This document shows, piece by piece, positions 37,786 through 48,547 of a stretch of 64,000 nucleotides of DNA (position 1 is its first letter; each line of letters begins with the position of its first letter). The DNA lies in contig QEOQ01000207.1 in the NCBI GenBank assembly GCA_010279815.1, forward strand, positions 1,642,078-1,706,077. The letters are read 5' to 3'. The position numbers and the translations under genes are program-made. This stretch comes from Brachionus plicatilis. Lineage: Eukaryota > Rotifera > Eurotatoria > Ploima > Brachionidae. The notes below the pieces were generated by a model. It saw only the letters and a list, made by a program, of their open reading frames with translations, was not told where the DNA came from and did not search any database.

Positions 37786-38502
37786 TTAGGTTGATCTAAT
37801 AATCGAGGTTGTGTTAGCAGAGATAAGTTTTGTTTCTGACACCACTTGTGGATCATTTGTTATAGGGATTTCAACTAATCCTTGGTCTTGTTGATTTATT
37901 TTCAATTCTAGATTTGGTTTTGGCTCACTTGATTTTAATGACATTTGATTATTATGTTGAACATATTTTTCCGCCTTTTTGCTAAATTTAATTTTAAAAA
38001 AAACGTTAATTAAGCATATAATTGCGCAAATTATCAAAATAACAAAAAACGAAGATAAATTTTTAATTTCAAAATCAGTAATTTTTAAATGTAAGCTTTT
38101 TTCGCAGTAAACTGAAGGATCGATTGGCAAAAAGCGACACAAAACAATATATTGAAAATTATTTGTATAATTTTCAGAGCTAATAATCAAGCTACCTTTG
38201 AGATAGGTTATATTCTTTTCTGTATAGCTCCAATTTGAAATTTGAAATTTTTGATTAAATTTCGATTCCAAATCTTGGGTTTTGTTTGTTCGAAATAAAC
38301 TTATAAAATTTCTAGATCGAACTTTTTCATTAGTTAAACAATAAACGTGATAATATTTGTCTGTCTGAATACTTTTGACATTTTCTTGTTTTTGATTGAA
38401 ATTTACTTGTTCATTCGGATCATCGGTGAGAAATATTCGGATATTGCATAGATCCGCATTTATTAAGCTAAAATAGAATACAGCTAAAACAAGACTCTTC
38501 AT
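37786..38502 (-). CDS. Orphan type I membrane protein B
   Basis: Intronless, 238 codons from the ATG at 38502; the open frame extends 12 bp further up but without an ATG. A signal peptide (SLVLAVFYFSLINA) is followed by a ~150-residue ectodomain with four sequons (NKT, NWS, NIT, NYT) and a Cys pair, VYCLT and YIVLC, spaced as in an immunoglobulin-like sandwich. Then comes one transmembrane segment (FFVILIICAIICLINVFF) and a polar tail. The Ig-like reading is a guess from the Cys and aromatic spacing. It is placed 153 bp upstream of protein A on the same strand. Confidence 0.72.
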   Translation of the reverse strand: MKSLVLAVFYFSLINADLCNIRIFLTDDPNEQVNFNQKQENVKSIQTDKYYHVYCLTNEKVRSRNFISLFRTNKTQDLESKFNQKFQISNWSYTEKNITYLKGSLIISSENYTNNFQYIVLCRFLPIDPSVYCEKSLHLKITDFEIKNLSSFFVILIICAIICLINVFFKIKFSKKAEKYVQHNNQMSLKSSEPKPNLELKINQQDQGLVEIPITNDPQVVSETKLISANTTSIIRST

Positions 38503-38616
38503 TTCTATCCACAATCTTTATTTTTAATTTCAAAACTTAAAAAATGATTCTTAATTAAAAGTTTTTATTCAAATTAATTTTAGTAGATAAAAGTCCACGA
38601 ATAAAATTTGCATTTG

Positions 38617-41600
38617 TTACAATTTAAATAAAGGATTTTCCAAAAAATCGAGAAATTCTGTTGCTATCTTGTATTCTGAAAACGATTCAGGCAGTCTGTG
38701 TAAAACAATTCCGATTAATTCTAGAAAAGCTTGTTTTGATGAAATTGTATGAATTCGGTAATCGGGAGGACCCTAAAAAATAATTAAATTTAATTATTAA
38801 GAAAAATAATTAAATAATAAAATTTAAAAAATACCAGTGATTTAAGCCAGGATTTTAGATTAGTGGAAAGAATGGCAATCAAATTCGGATTTGTATTATT
38901 CTCTAAAATATCATTTACCTTGTGGCCAACAACAATTAATAATTGAGACGCAAATAACTCAACTTCTTTAATTCCATGCAAAATCTAAAAAAAATAATTT
39001 ATAATTTAAAAAAAAACATTTTATTAAAAAATAATATTTTTGTCATTTGTTTAATCAGATACTTTTTCTGCTTCAAAGTGATAGTCCAAAGCGTATAATA
39101 GACAGCAGTAATAGCGCTTTATGAACTCAGAATCAACTTCCATATCTTTGCTTAAATTAAAAACAGTTGTTAAACTTTCGTTGACATCTTCAGGCAGCTT
39201 TGATCTTATGTTGGTGGGATTTTTTACTTGTTTCATTATTGAATTTAATGCTTTGGTAAAAAACTTTTCAAAAATTAATAATTACTTCGAACAAAAAAAA
39301 ATTAGATATTTTTTTACCAATTTTCTAGTATTGACAATTTTAGCATCTACGTCATTTGAAATCAACGGATGAGTGTGTAACTCCGAGAACAATGCCAATT
39401 TACCCTTTTATTAAATTAATAATTTGAAAATTAAATGAAAATTTTATTTTAAAATTACTTTTGTATCAAAAAATGAAAAGGGCTTGACTGATTTCATTTT
39501 ATATTTTACAATCAAATACAAAATTCTTATTAATTGATATTGAAATAGGCATAGATGATAGTTGACAGGTTTTTGCTCGGCTGCCAGTTCTACCAATTGC
39601 CTGTTTGAAGAATTTTTAATTTTTCCCTGAGTATCGGTAGGAGAGCTTGAACCAGATGCCAAATTTAAAATCATATTGGTGGGTATAAATCCTAGCTCAC
39701 TATAATCAGCAATATCTTTCCAGAACTGAAAAAAAATTTTTTACTTAAAATAACTTTTTTATTTTTTAAATAAATTACACGATCATAATTGAATATTGGT
39801 ACTTCATTTAAATTACAGTTTGCGTCCATTAAAAGATCAAGTAAATTCATTATTTGAGTGAGAAAAGTAACTGTGTGCTCTTCTTTGATACCCACTTCAC
39901 TACGGACAATTTTATCATTGGGAAGATTTCCTGTTTTATCAATTAGTTTCGTTAATGAAGCAATTTTTTTGCTTAAATCCTTATGCCAAATAATGCTTAG
40001 AATTCCTTGTCTAAGAATTGCATTGCCAATTTCACTGCAAAATTTGAGCGCTAAATCCAAATAACTAATTCCTTTATCTGCTTCCTTTTCATACATTAAA
40101 ATTGATTCCCATGCACAGTTAACCAACAGAGTGTCGGACTCGAGTGACTTTGGCAAAAATTTGCGACCATCTTGCAAAGCATCTAGTTTTTTATTTATAA
40201 AAATTATTCAATTTAAAAATAAAATCGTCATTTACCATAAAATAATTTAAAATCATGATTTTGTAGCATTTTTTGTTCTTCATTCGGGCTATTAGATTCA
40301 TCGGTTTCGTCATCGAGCAAATTCATTAATTTAGGTGGATAGCCATTTAAAACGACATGTCTTGATGTCAATTCACTGAAAATTCCTCTACCTCTATTAA
40401 GAATATTTCTAATATTAAAATCAAAATCAATCGAATGAAGAACAGAATGGCTTCCGCATGAAAACATTAAGTTTAACTTGATCAAACTGCTGATTCTATC
40501 AATTAAAGTATTCATTATGTCTATTTGTGAATTATCTATCTGTGACTTAAAATTAAATTAATTTTAAATTGAGAATTTAAATTTAAAAAAAAATACTTTA
40601 ATTAGAATGGATCTAATAACCCAAACAACAATCAGAGAATTAATTAGATTTTTTGAGTTTTCAATTGTATTCTTGAATTTTGGTAAAAATCCATTTATAA
40701 AGATACTTTCGAAGTCGTGATCTACGGGATCAGAAGTGTTGGATGACTCACTTTTTTCTATGTTTAAGCAACCACTTAGTATAAATACCAGATCGTAGAA
40801 AGCGTGAATTGACGTAAAACCCTCATTTAACATTGCATGGATCAATAAATCTAATAAACGAATTTTTTGAATGGGAACCATTTTAAAAAATTCGTCTAAA
40901 TCTTCATTTTTAAATCTAGTATATTTTTTGAGTAAATTGGAAAATATTAAGGATCCCAATTGTTCTTTGTCATCATCACTAATTGCTTTGTTGAACTCGA
41001 AAGTAATCTTAAATTGGTCTGATTGAGATAGTTCAATTGGAGTTGGATCGAAGCATGACAAAAATTTTGGCAAATTAAAAATTTCTTTTTGTCTAAATTT
41101 AACTTTTTTACTACTGGAAAGTTTTTTTTTCAGCTCAAAATATTCAATTATTTGATTTTCATTAATCTGTAGTAATTCATTGACACTTTCTTCCTAACAA
41201 AAAAATTTTAAATTACAAAATAATAATTTTTTATTTTAAATTTACATCTTTATTTTTTTCTTCAGGTATCAAGTTTTGATCAATGTTATTCAAAAAAATA
41301 TATGATTGTATCAGAAGACAATTTAGATTGCAAAATTCACCGTACTTTAGCGATTCAGGACTCTGGTTATTCCCTTTTTTAATTTTTATTTTAGTAAATT
41401 TTAAAAATTAAAATTATATTTTTTACCTTGTTTTTTAATTAATTCATCTTCAGCTATAAATATATCATATATTTTATTATATGAAAAATAATCTGTATTT
41501 AATATTTTTTCCAAAGCCTTTAAATAATTTTTTTAATTAAATAATAAAAAATTTAATTTAAAATAAAAAATGTACTTGTTGTTTAATCGTTGGTGTTCTA

Positions 41601-44600
41601 AAATCAGCTAGTATTAATTTCAAATTTTGCCAAAGAGAATCTTAAAAATAAAAATTTAAAACTAAAACAAAATTGGAAATTTTTACCATTCTCTATTTTG
41701 TTTTCCCTTAAAATTGATTTTAACTTTTTTAAAAGAATTGTGTCTCGAACTCGTTGATTATTTTTATCACTAAATAAATAAATTTACTTTTTAAGTCTCT
41801 AAAAATTTATTTTTTGTTACCTCAATATTAAATGAAAAGGAATATTTAGAGTTTTAATTAGGCCCTCTGAATTGACCAAAAAGCATTGAATTTGCTGACT
41901 AATTTTATATTCATTATTATAAAGATTTCCATTTAGAGATAACATAAAATATCCTGGATAAATAAGTCTACAATTTTTTCCAACATTAAATGCTGCTACT
42001 CGGATCCCTTGCTGACATCCCCATATCTTAGATAATGGCTTAAATGATTTAATTAAAAAGGCAAAATAAAATACTTCCACTAAACCCCGTCTGGGCGCAT
42101 AGATGATCAAATACAAAGCGTATCTGTTATTCAATTTTTCTTCACTTTCGTCATCTACGCAAATCCAGCCAATTTGTGCATCTCGATAACCTAAAAAAAT
42201 AAATAAAACCTTTTTTTTTGAACAAAATTTCAATTTACCTTTAAATATTCGAATTGCAATTCCTTTAGGAACATCAATTAACATGACTCTGCCAAAGCTA
42301 TCAGTCGTGGCTGCTAGATTATTCGCAGGAGATATGATGATAGTTTCGCCGTTTCGGCGGAAGTCTTGCAGTCCTCTTCTTTGACCCAATGGAGTTGGTG
42401 GTTCTATTTTAGGTTTTGGTTTTGCGTTTGTTGTAGACTTTCCAAAACCCATCCATCCTCTTAACAAAAATTTCAATATACCTTAAAAAATTGGGTCTTG
42501 TAAAGCTGATGACCAGTGGTCATGAAATTTCATGACCAGGTGAGATTCATGACCAGGTGTGAAAAAAAATAAAAAAAAAGAAAAAATTTATGACCAGGTA
42601 AAAATTCATATGACCAGGTTGAAAATTTTTATAACCAATCAAATAACTTGAAAAAAAACTAATCAAAAATAGAATTTAGTTCTGCTTTTCTCGCGCTAAA
42701 TTTTTTTTTTGGAAATTATTAGATTTTTGTTGAGCATTATTTTATTTTATGTAAAAAAAATAATAATTTGATATAAAATGGATATATTAGCTGTTATTAC
42801 AGCGGAAAATCTTAACCCAAATTTGAGCAAGCCAGAATTACCAAGAAATGAACATGTAAAAAATATTCTAACAAAAAAATAATGTGATTGTCTATATTTT
42901 TATTGATAATTTAATTCAAAAGACTAGAATTTAAACAATTGGACATTATTTTAAATAAAAATTTCTAATTAAAAGTGTTTATATAATGACAAGATGATTT
43001 TTTATATGACCAGGTAAAATTTTTTATGACCAGTATATTTCACACCTGGTCATGAATCTCACCTGGTCATGAAATTTCATGACCACTGGTCATCAGCTTT
43101 ACAAGACCCAAAAAATTTTAGAAAATTTACTTTGCTGCGCTCATCAAAGAACTAGTGATTTTTCCAGCAACAGCTCTTACTTCGGTAAACATTGGTTGGG
43201 AAAGATCCTTATATTAAAAAATAGAAAAGAAAAAAAAGCTAAGGCAATTCTTACATCAAAAGCATAATAAATGGATACAAATGGAGATTTTCCGCAGGCA
43301 ATATACCGATTATATAATGGCGGTATTGACTCAAATATCTCATTTGGTCCTCCAATCATACTTGCAGCAAAAATTTGGTCAAATCTATTATCACTTGTTA
43401 ACCCTTGAAAATAATTATTCAAAAAAATATTTAACTAAAAAAAACTAATTACCTGCACTAACAAAATCTGTGAGCAACTCTTGACTATCAAATTTCCATT
43501 TTTTGTAATCTAAACTCATAGATGAGATGGATTCCATTATATCATTGTAATCACCAGGCACTTAAAATGACACATTACAAAAAAATTCCAAAAATTGGTT
43601 TTAATTTTTACTTGTTGCTGCATATTTACGAGCAGCTCGTAGATAATGGTACAAATTTGCACCATCAATACTGACCAAAATGTTATTTTCATATAAAATA
43701 TCAATTTCTTCGGGCTTCATAAATTTAAAAGATTAAGTTTTCACCATTTTTTTATTTTTATGAAATTTAGGACATAAGTGCAGAACAAAATGGTAAAAAC
43801 CAAATTAAATTTTTCTAGAAGTAAAAAAAATTATCTTTGCACCTTTAAGAAATGTCTGAAAAGAATATGCAAATTTAACAAGAATTTTATTTAAGTCTAG
43901 CGCATTTTACAGATATTTTAGAATACTTTAATGAAAATTTTTTACTTCTAGAAAAAAATTTTTACTATTCAAACATTTTATTCTGTTCTTTTCAATAAAA
44001 AAATAATTACCTGAGATATCCATCCAGTGTATTTTGGATTTTCATAAGTTTTACATTTAATTTTTAAAATTTTAGTATTGTGAAACATTTGAGTAATCAA
44101 AAGAGTTCCATTCTAGGAAAAAAATAATTTATTGAAAACAATTTTTTAACATAGAGATTCTTTTTCTGATTTTAGTTTCTGTTTAACTTCTAGAGTAAGT
44201 TTATCTTCAGGACCTAATTTTCGTTCGTAAGTTTTAAGCATTTTTTCCAATATACAAATACAATCAGACTTTAGATCTTTGTAAACCTTCGAGTCTAATA
44301 GATTTTCTACATTATCAATTTTATTCACAAAACTTGATAGAATTCCTTTGCTTCTTGGCACACTCATTTTTCTATTTTTTTCCACGGAAATATCTTCTAA
44401 TTCTTGAGTAATAGTTTTTTTTAGCTTTTTTTCAGTTTTGTCTTTTTTATTTTTCTTTAAAACTTTAAAAACCGGATCATTATCTTTTATCGGATTATAC
44501 CTCCCGAATTCGTTAGTCAAGCTATAGTACTTGTTAAAACTAGAGTCATTAAAGTCAGTGCTTATTATCTTGATATTTAAATTTTTCTGGTAGTTAGTCA

Positions 44601-45318
44601 TTTTTAAATTTTAAATATATTTGTGAACAATAATTTTTTTTAACAAAATGATTTTCATTTTAGTATCTAATAGATACACAATTAAAATTTAGTTACTTCA
44701 GTGTACATACGGATATTTCCATTGTTAAATCCGACCAAAATACATGTCCAGTCCAGAATGCCTTCGCCAGAACTAAATAAAATAAAAGAACTATTAACTT
44801 TCTAATTTTATTTTATTTTCTTACATTCGTTGTGATGCTACTGGCAAGCAAAGAACTGAAGTAATAATTTCGCTATAGAAAATAGATTTCAAATTGAGTT
44901 AAGTTTAGAAATTATTTGGAAAAAATTTACTCCTCCAAATGGTAAAGATTTAATTTTGAACTGATTGAAAATTTAACCTGATCTGTCATATCCCATTTTC
45001 CCATGCAAATAACTATGTTTTTATTTGATGATAAAACAACCAAGTTACCACAAGGAGAAAAGTTCACATGGAATTTATCAAACCAGTTTTCTTGTAATTT
45101 CGAATCGAAAATCTTTTTCGATTCTTGTATTCGATTTTTTGCCTCAGATTCGCTATCACTTAAATCTTAATAAATCTTTAGTCAAATTTTTAATAAACAA
45201 AAGTTTTAGAACCTTTTGTTGAGATTTTGTCTTTTTCTATACTCTCTTTCTGATTCAAATATTCAACAATCGTTTCCAAATCAGTTATCTTTCCGAAAGT
45301 GTTTAGGGAACAAGTCAT
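38617..45318 (-). CDS. RAB3GAP2: Rab3 GTPase-activating protein non-catalytic subunit
   Basis: More than 20 short exons run from the ATG at 45318 to the stop at 38617. The first are 45213-45318, 44931-45165, 44825-44872, 44697-44772, 44011-44112, 43612-43714, 43453-43560, 43255-43403, 43131-43207 and 42239-42459, all phase-consistent. Matches to RAB3GAP2 run along the length: LDWTCILVGFNNGNIRMYTE, TPLGQRRGLQDFRRNGETI, LAATTDSFGRVMLIDVPKGI, GYRDAQIGWI, IIYAPRRGLVEV, AAFNVGKNCRLIYPGY, VKPFSFFDTK and, at the end, LFASQLLIVVGHKVND. With RAB3GAP1 the protein regulates Rab3 and Rab18 at vesicle, ER and autophagic membranes. Introns are mostly 45-60 bp, but three are expanded: two by palindromic elements and one by a nested reading frame. 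Confidence 0.95.
42493..43109. mobile_element. MITE with ~70-bp perfect inverted repeats in a RAB3GAP2 intron
   Basis: The left end GGGTCTTGTAAAGCTGATGA and the reversed right end agree perfectly for about 70 bp, including repeated GACCAGGT words. The element is flanked by the exact 8-bp duplication AAAAAATT (42485-42492 and 43110-43117). Removing the element and one duplication would leave a 46-bp intron, the usual size in this genome. The identical ends imply a recent insertion. The interior carries further GACCAGG words and only a 34-codon open frame at about 42778-42882, not a transposase. Confidence 0.93.
43781..43988. mobile_element. MITE-like palindrome in a RAB3GAP2 intron
   Basis: Imperfect inverted arms of about 50 bp share AGAACA...AAAATG and TTTCTAGAAGTAAAAAA blocks at the two ends. 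The element occupies most of a 296-bp intron (43715-44010). No clear target duplication, so it is an older copy or a hairpin of other origin. Confidence 0.55.
44146..44601 (-). CDS. Nested intronic reading frame, Lys-rich, 151 codons
   Basis: An ATG-started uninterrupted frame fills 456 of the 584 bp of one RAB3GAP2 intron, on the same strand as the host. The flanking host exons join perfectly without it (GAA|AAT, giving YTE-NGTLL as in RAB3GAP2), so it is not part of the host product. The product is hydrophilic and basic, with a Lys-rich centre (VLKKNKKDKTEKKLKKT) and a helical C-terminus containing YERKLGPEDKLTLEVKQKL. A 456-bp frame is unlikely by chance at this A+T content. No family recognised. 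It could be a nested gene, a retroposed copy or an alternative exon with its own stop. Confidence 0.55.
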   Translation of the reverse strand: MTNYQKNLNIKIISTDFNDSSFNKYYSLTNEFGRYNPIKDNDPVFKVLKKNKKDKTEKKLKKTITQELEDISVEKNRKMSVPRSKGILSSFVNKIDNVENLLDSKVYKDLKSDCICILEKMLKTYERKLGPEDKLTLEVKQKLKSEKESLC

Positions 45319-45507
45319 CTTATTCTTATTCCTAAAATATTTTTTTATTCACTTTTGATTTAATTTACGTGCAAATAATGTCATTTTATGAAATTTAGTT
45401 GTTTATCTCAATGAACTAAAAGTGTTGTGCATTCATAAACTACGGAGATGCTGCATAATTGTCTTAGTTTTAAAATAAAGAAAACTTTTGCAAAAAATTT
45501 TATTAAA

Positions 45508-47641
45508 TTAATAAATGGATTCAGTAGTTAATTTTACCAATTTTAGTGCTCTAGCTAAATTTGAAAAAATGCTTTCAATCTTTTCTTTTTCACATTTTAA
45601 CGTTAACCATCCAATTGTTACATTAGAGGTGAATGAACTTCCAACTGGCTTAGAAATACAGACTTCAATTATGTTTCTATTGTTTAAAATTTTTTCCAGA
45701 TCAATAGAAATGGAACTCAAAAATCTACTAGGTTCTGTGAGAAAATTATGACTGATACTGTACCATCTCGGATTCGAAGATTTGACCAGCAAGTCTGTTT
45801 CGTTTACCCCAATTCCAAGTGAAATTTTTGCAGCCTCATGAATTAAGTTAACATTTAGTGATGAAAAAATCATAGACCATGTTTCAGATCCCCCTAAGCG
45901 CTGATTTATTTCAATAGGCATTAGAAAATTATCTTTCCCAATTAATTCTGGTTTGCATCTTGCTTCAAAGTGTAGACAAGCATTTTGGAAACCCAATTTT
46001 ATTATCCAATTTTTCAACACTTTTTGTATTTCAAGATTTTGATTCCAAGATAAATTGATCGATGGACAGATACCACCTTTAAAAAAGTTCAAAAATAATT
46101 AATAAATTCATTATAATAGCTAGGATTAAAAAAGAAAAAAATACATGACAACTAAAACAAATATATTTTTTAAAACTGAATATTAAAATAATTGAAAAAA
46201 AAATTTAGATTGAAATTAAATGATTTTTGACCAAATTTTTTACTTTTGAGGGTCTGACATTATTTATTGATATATGACTGAATTTTTTGAATTTTTTTAA
46301 ATAAGAACCAATATAAACTTCATTGATTGATTCCAATAGACCTACAAAATATTTTAAAATTTTAATAAAAAATAATCTAAATAATTTATATCAAAAAGCT
46401 ACAAAAAAAAATCGAAATTTTAGAAAAGATAAAAATTATGGACTCATTTTAATGTGATAATGAAATTATTCGTCCATTTCTAGTTTTTAATAAACAAATA
46501 TATTTTTATTTGAATAGTTAATATAAGATACATTATGACTAGAAAAAGGAGAAAATATTTTAAATCTTTTGACTTACATTAATCTATAAATTTATTTGAT
46601 TCAAAACATAATTAAAAAAAAAACAAAATCAGAATTAAAAATAATTTATTTCTAGCTAAAAAGTTACCTCGTTCATTAAAAGATGGTTCTTGAGCTGGAA
46701 AATTATCAGAAATAGCCATAAATTTGACTTGGTTATCTTGAATAAGAATTTCAATATCAATTTCAATACCTTTAATTAAATAGTTGAGTTAAAGGAATAA
46801 ATTTTAATAAAATTTATATCTCGCCTTCATAAAATTCTTCAATTAACAAGTCGAGCTTTTGGTCTAAAATTAGACTTTTTTTCAAACAATCCATAAATTC
46901 CATTACATTATTGCATTTGTAAATAAAGTCTTTTCCAGAACCATTCGGGTTTTTGACAATAAGAGGAAATTCAATTTTAGAATTTTTGAACAAAGGTAAT
47001 GAGAAAAAATCATCTAATTTTCCATTTAGCTTGGTATATGGGTCTATTTCGTGGTTTTTGATTAAAAAAAAATTCGGGAATGTGATTCCATTTTTTTCAC
47101 AAAGTATTCTTAATTCATACTTGTTTTTTATCGTTTTTGCTAGCTCATACGGAATAGATGGTAAATTAAAGTGATTTGCCAGATACGAGGCAACCAAAAT
47201 TGAGTAATCATCGTAGGTAAAAATAGCATTAAATTTGGAATGAATTTTTTTCTCATATTCAAGGACTCTCTTTAATGTTTCTTCAATATTGATTAAATTT
47301 TCGTGATCGGCATCTATCCAGTCATCAAAATAATTATGCGCCCATGTTTTTTCTTTACATAAATAAACCATTCTTTTGAAATTTATATTTTTTAAACTTT
47401 TAACAACATGGTATCGCCCGATCGATCCACATCCTATAATCAGAATTATCTTATCTTTAAAATGTTGATAATCACTACCAAGAATAGTTTTATTTTGATG
47501 AAAGTAAACACTTTTTTTTTCCAAATTTATTAAATTACATTCAATCTTGGTATCGAACTCACAGGCTTCGCTTATTATCCCAAAATGGTAATTAGAGCTG
47601 TAAAAATCAGAATTTTCCGAACCAAAATTTTCTATTTGCAT
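45508..47641 (-). CDS. ATP-grasp ligase, carnosine-synthase-like
   Basis: Three exons (46825-47641, 46668-46769, 45508-46076) give 495 residues. The N-terminal part has a Rossmann-like start (KIILIIGCGSIGRYHVVKSL). The ATP-grasp fold is visible: PLIVKNPNGSGKDF (phosphate loop), LLIEEFYEG then IEIDIEILIQDN across the first intron, MAISDNFP...EPSFNE, and the metal-binding PIEINQRLGGSET. Such enzymes join a carboxylate to an amine using ATP; the EPxFNE and EINxRLGG blocks are closest to carnosine synthase and bacterial dipeptide ligases, but the substrate cannot be read from sequence. Intron 1 seems to use a GC donor. Intron 2 is long (591 bp). It shares a 187-bp divergent promoter with the R-SNARE gene. 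Confidence 0.82.
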
Positions 47642-47828
47642 TTTGGAGATTGTTTACTTTTTTTTGTTGATAAATCAAAATTAAATCATTTAAAAAAACG
47701 TGATTTAAAAACAATAAAAAAGAAAATCAAAAAATTAAGTCTAAAAAGCATTTCTAAGCAACACATCAAATTCAATATTAGCAATAATAATTGAAAAATT
47801 ATTAAACCATTTTTTTTGACTAGACTAA
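47642..47828. promoter_or_regulatory. Short bidirectional promoter interval
   Basis: Only 187 bp separate the start codons of the ATP-grasp gene (-) and the R-SNARE gene (+), so both promoters must overlap or be very compact, unless an upstream exon exists. No specific box stands out in the AT-rich sequence. Confidence 0.4.
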
Positions 47829-48464
47829 ATGCGAAAGAGATCAATAAGCGACCAATGCTTGGTGGACCGTGATATAAGCTTAAATTTTAGGCAAAATATT
47901 AAAAAATCAAAGTCAGAAGAACAATTAAAATTGTTTAAACATGGTCAAAATAATCAAGCTGACAGTAAAAGAAAGCAGATAATTAATTTTGTCAAGCCGA
48001 CATCGATTTTTAGGATTAAAAAGAATAAAAATAACTACAAAAATCTTCCTGTTAAATTAAAGACTGTGAATGAGACTGGAGGCAAACAGAAAAATCAGCT
48101 AAGTCTGAAAAAAAAGTCAGTGGTTCTTCAGGCGGCTGCTCTTCTCCAAGTTGACAATTATTCCGAACTGAATGAAAGAATAGAATTTCTTAAAGTATCG
48201 ATGATGAATAATTTAAATAAGCTCTTAGAAAGAGACGTGAGCTTGATGGATCTTGAGCGAAAAGCAGACAATTTGACCGCTGACGCACTCAACTTAAAAA
48301 TGACATCTAATAAGGTCAAGAAAATAAAAACTTATAAAAAATTTCGAAAAAAAATTTTAATTTGTTTAATAGTTTTTATTGTCGTAGTTGGTTTATACTG
48401 TTGTTTTTTATTAGTGCTAAGTCTTAATAACCATGACATAAATGCAAAAAATGTATCGGATTAA
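47829..48464 (+). CDS. Synaptobrevin/VAMP-like R-SNARE
   Basis: A single 211-codon exon with ATG start. The R-SNARE helix spans about residues 115-175: it has hydrophobic heptads, the central Arg in NKLLERDVSL, and LERKADNLTADALNLK after it. A basic linker (KKIKTYKKFRKK) and a C-terminal membrane anchor (ILICLIVFIVVVGLYCCFLL) with a short lumenal tail follow. Unlike usual VAMPs it carries a ~110-residue basic, Ser/Lys-rich N-terminus and no Longin fold that I can see; the Trp pair before the anchor is missing. R-SNAREs pair with Q-SNAREs to drive vesicle fusion. Lack of introns next to intron-rich neighbours may mean retroposition. Confidence 0.85.
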   Translation: MRKRSISDQCLVDRDISLNFRQNIKKSKSEEQLKLFKHGQNNQADSKRKQIINFVKPTSIFRIKKNKNNYKNLPVKLKTVNETGGKQKNQLSLKKKSVVLQAAALLQVDNYSELNERIEFLKVSMMNNLNKLLERDVSLMDLERKADNLTADALNLKMTSNKVKKIKTYKKFRKKILICLIVFIVVVGLYCCFLLVLSLNNHDINAKNVSD

Positions 48465-48547
48465 ATTAATTTTTTTATTTTAAATAATAAATTTTATATT
48501 AGAAATAAAAAGTACGCCATTTATAAATCAATTTAGAAAAATATTTT

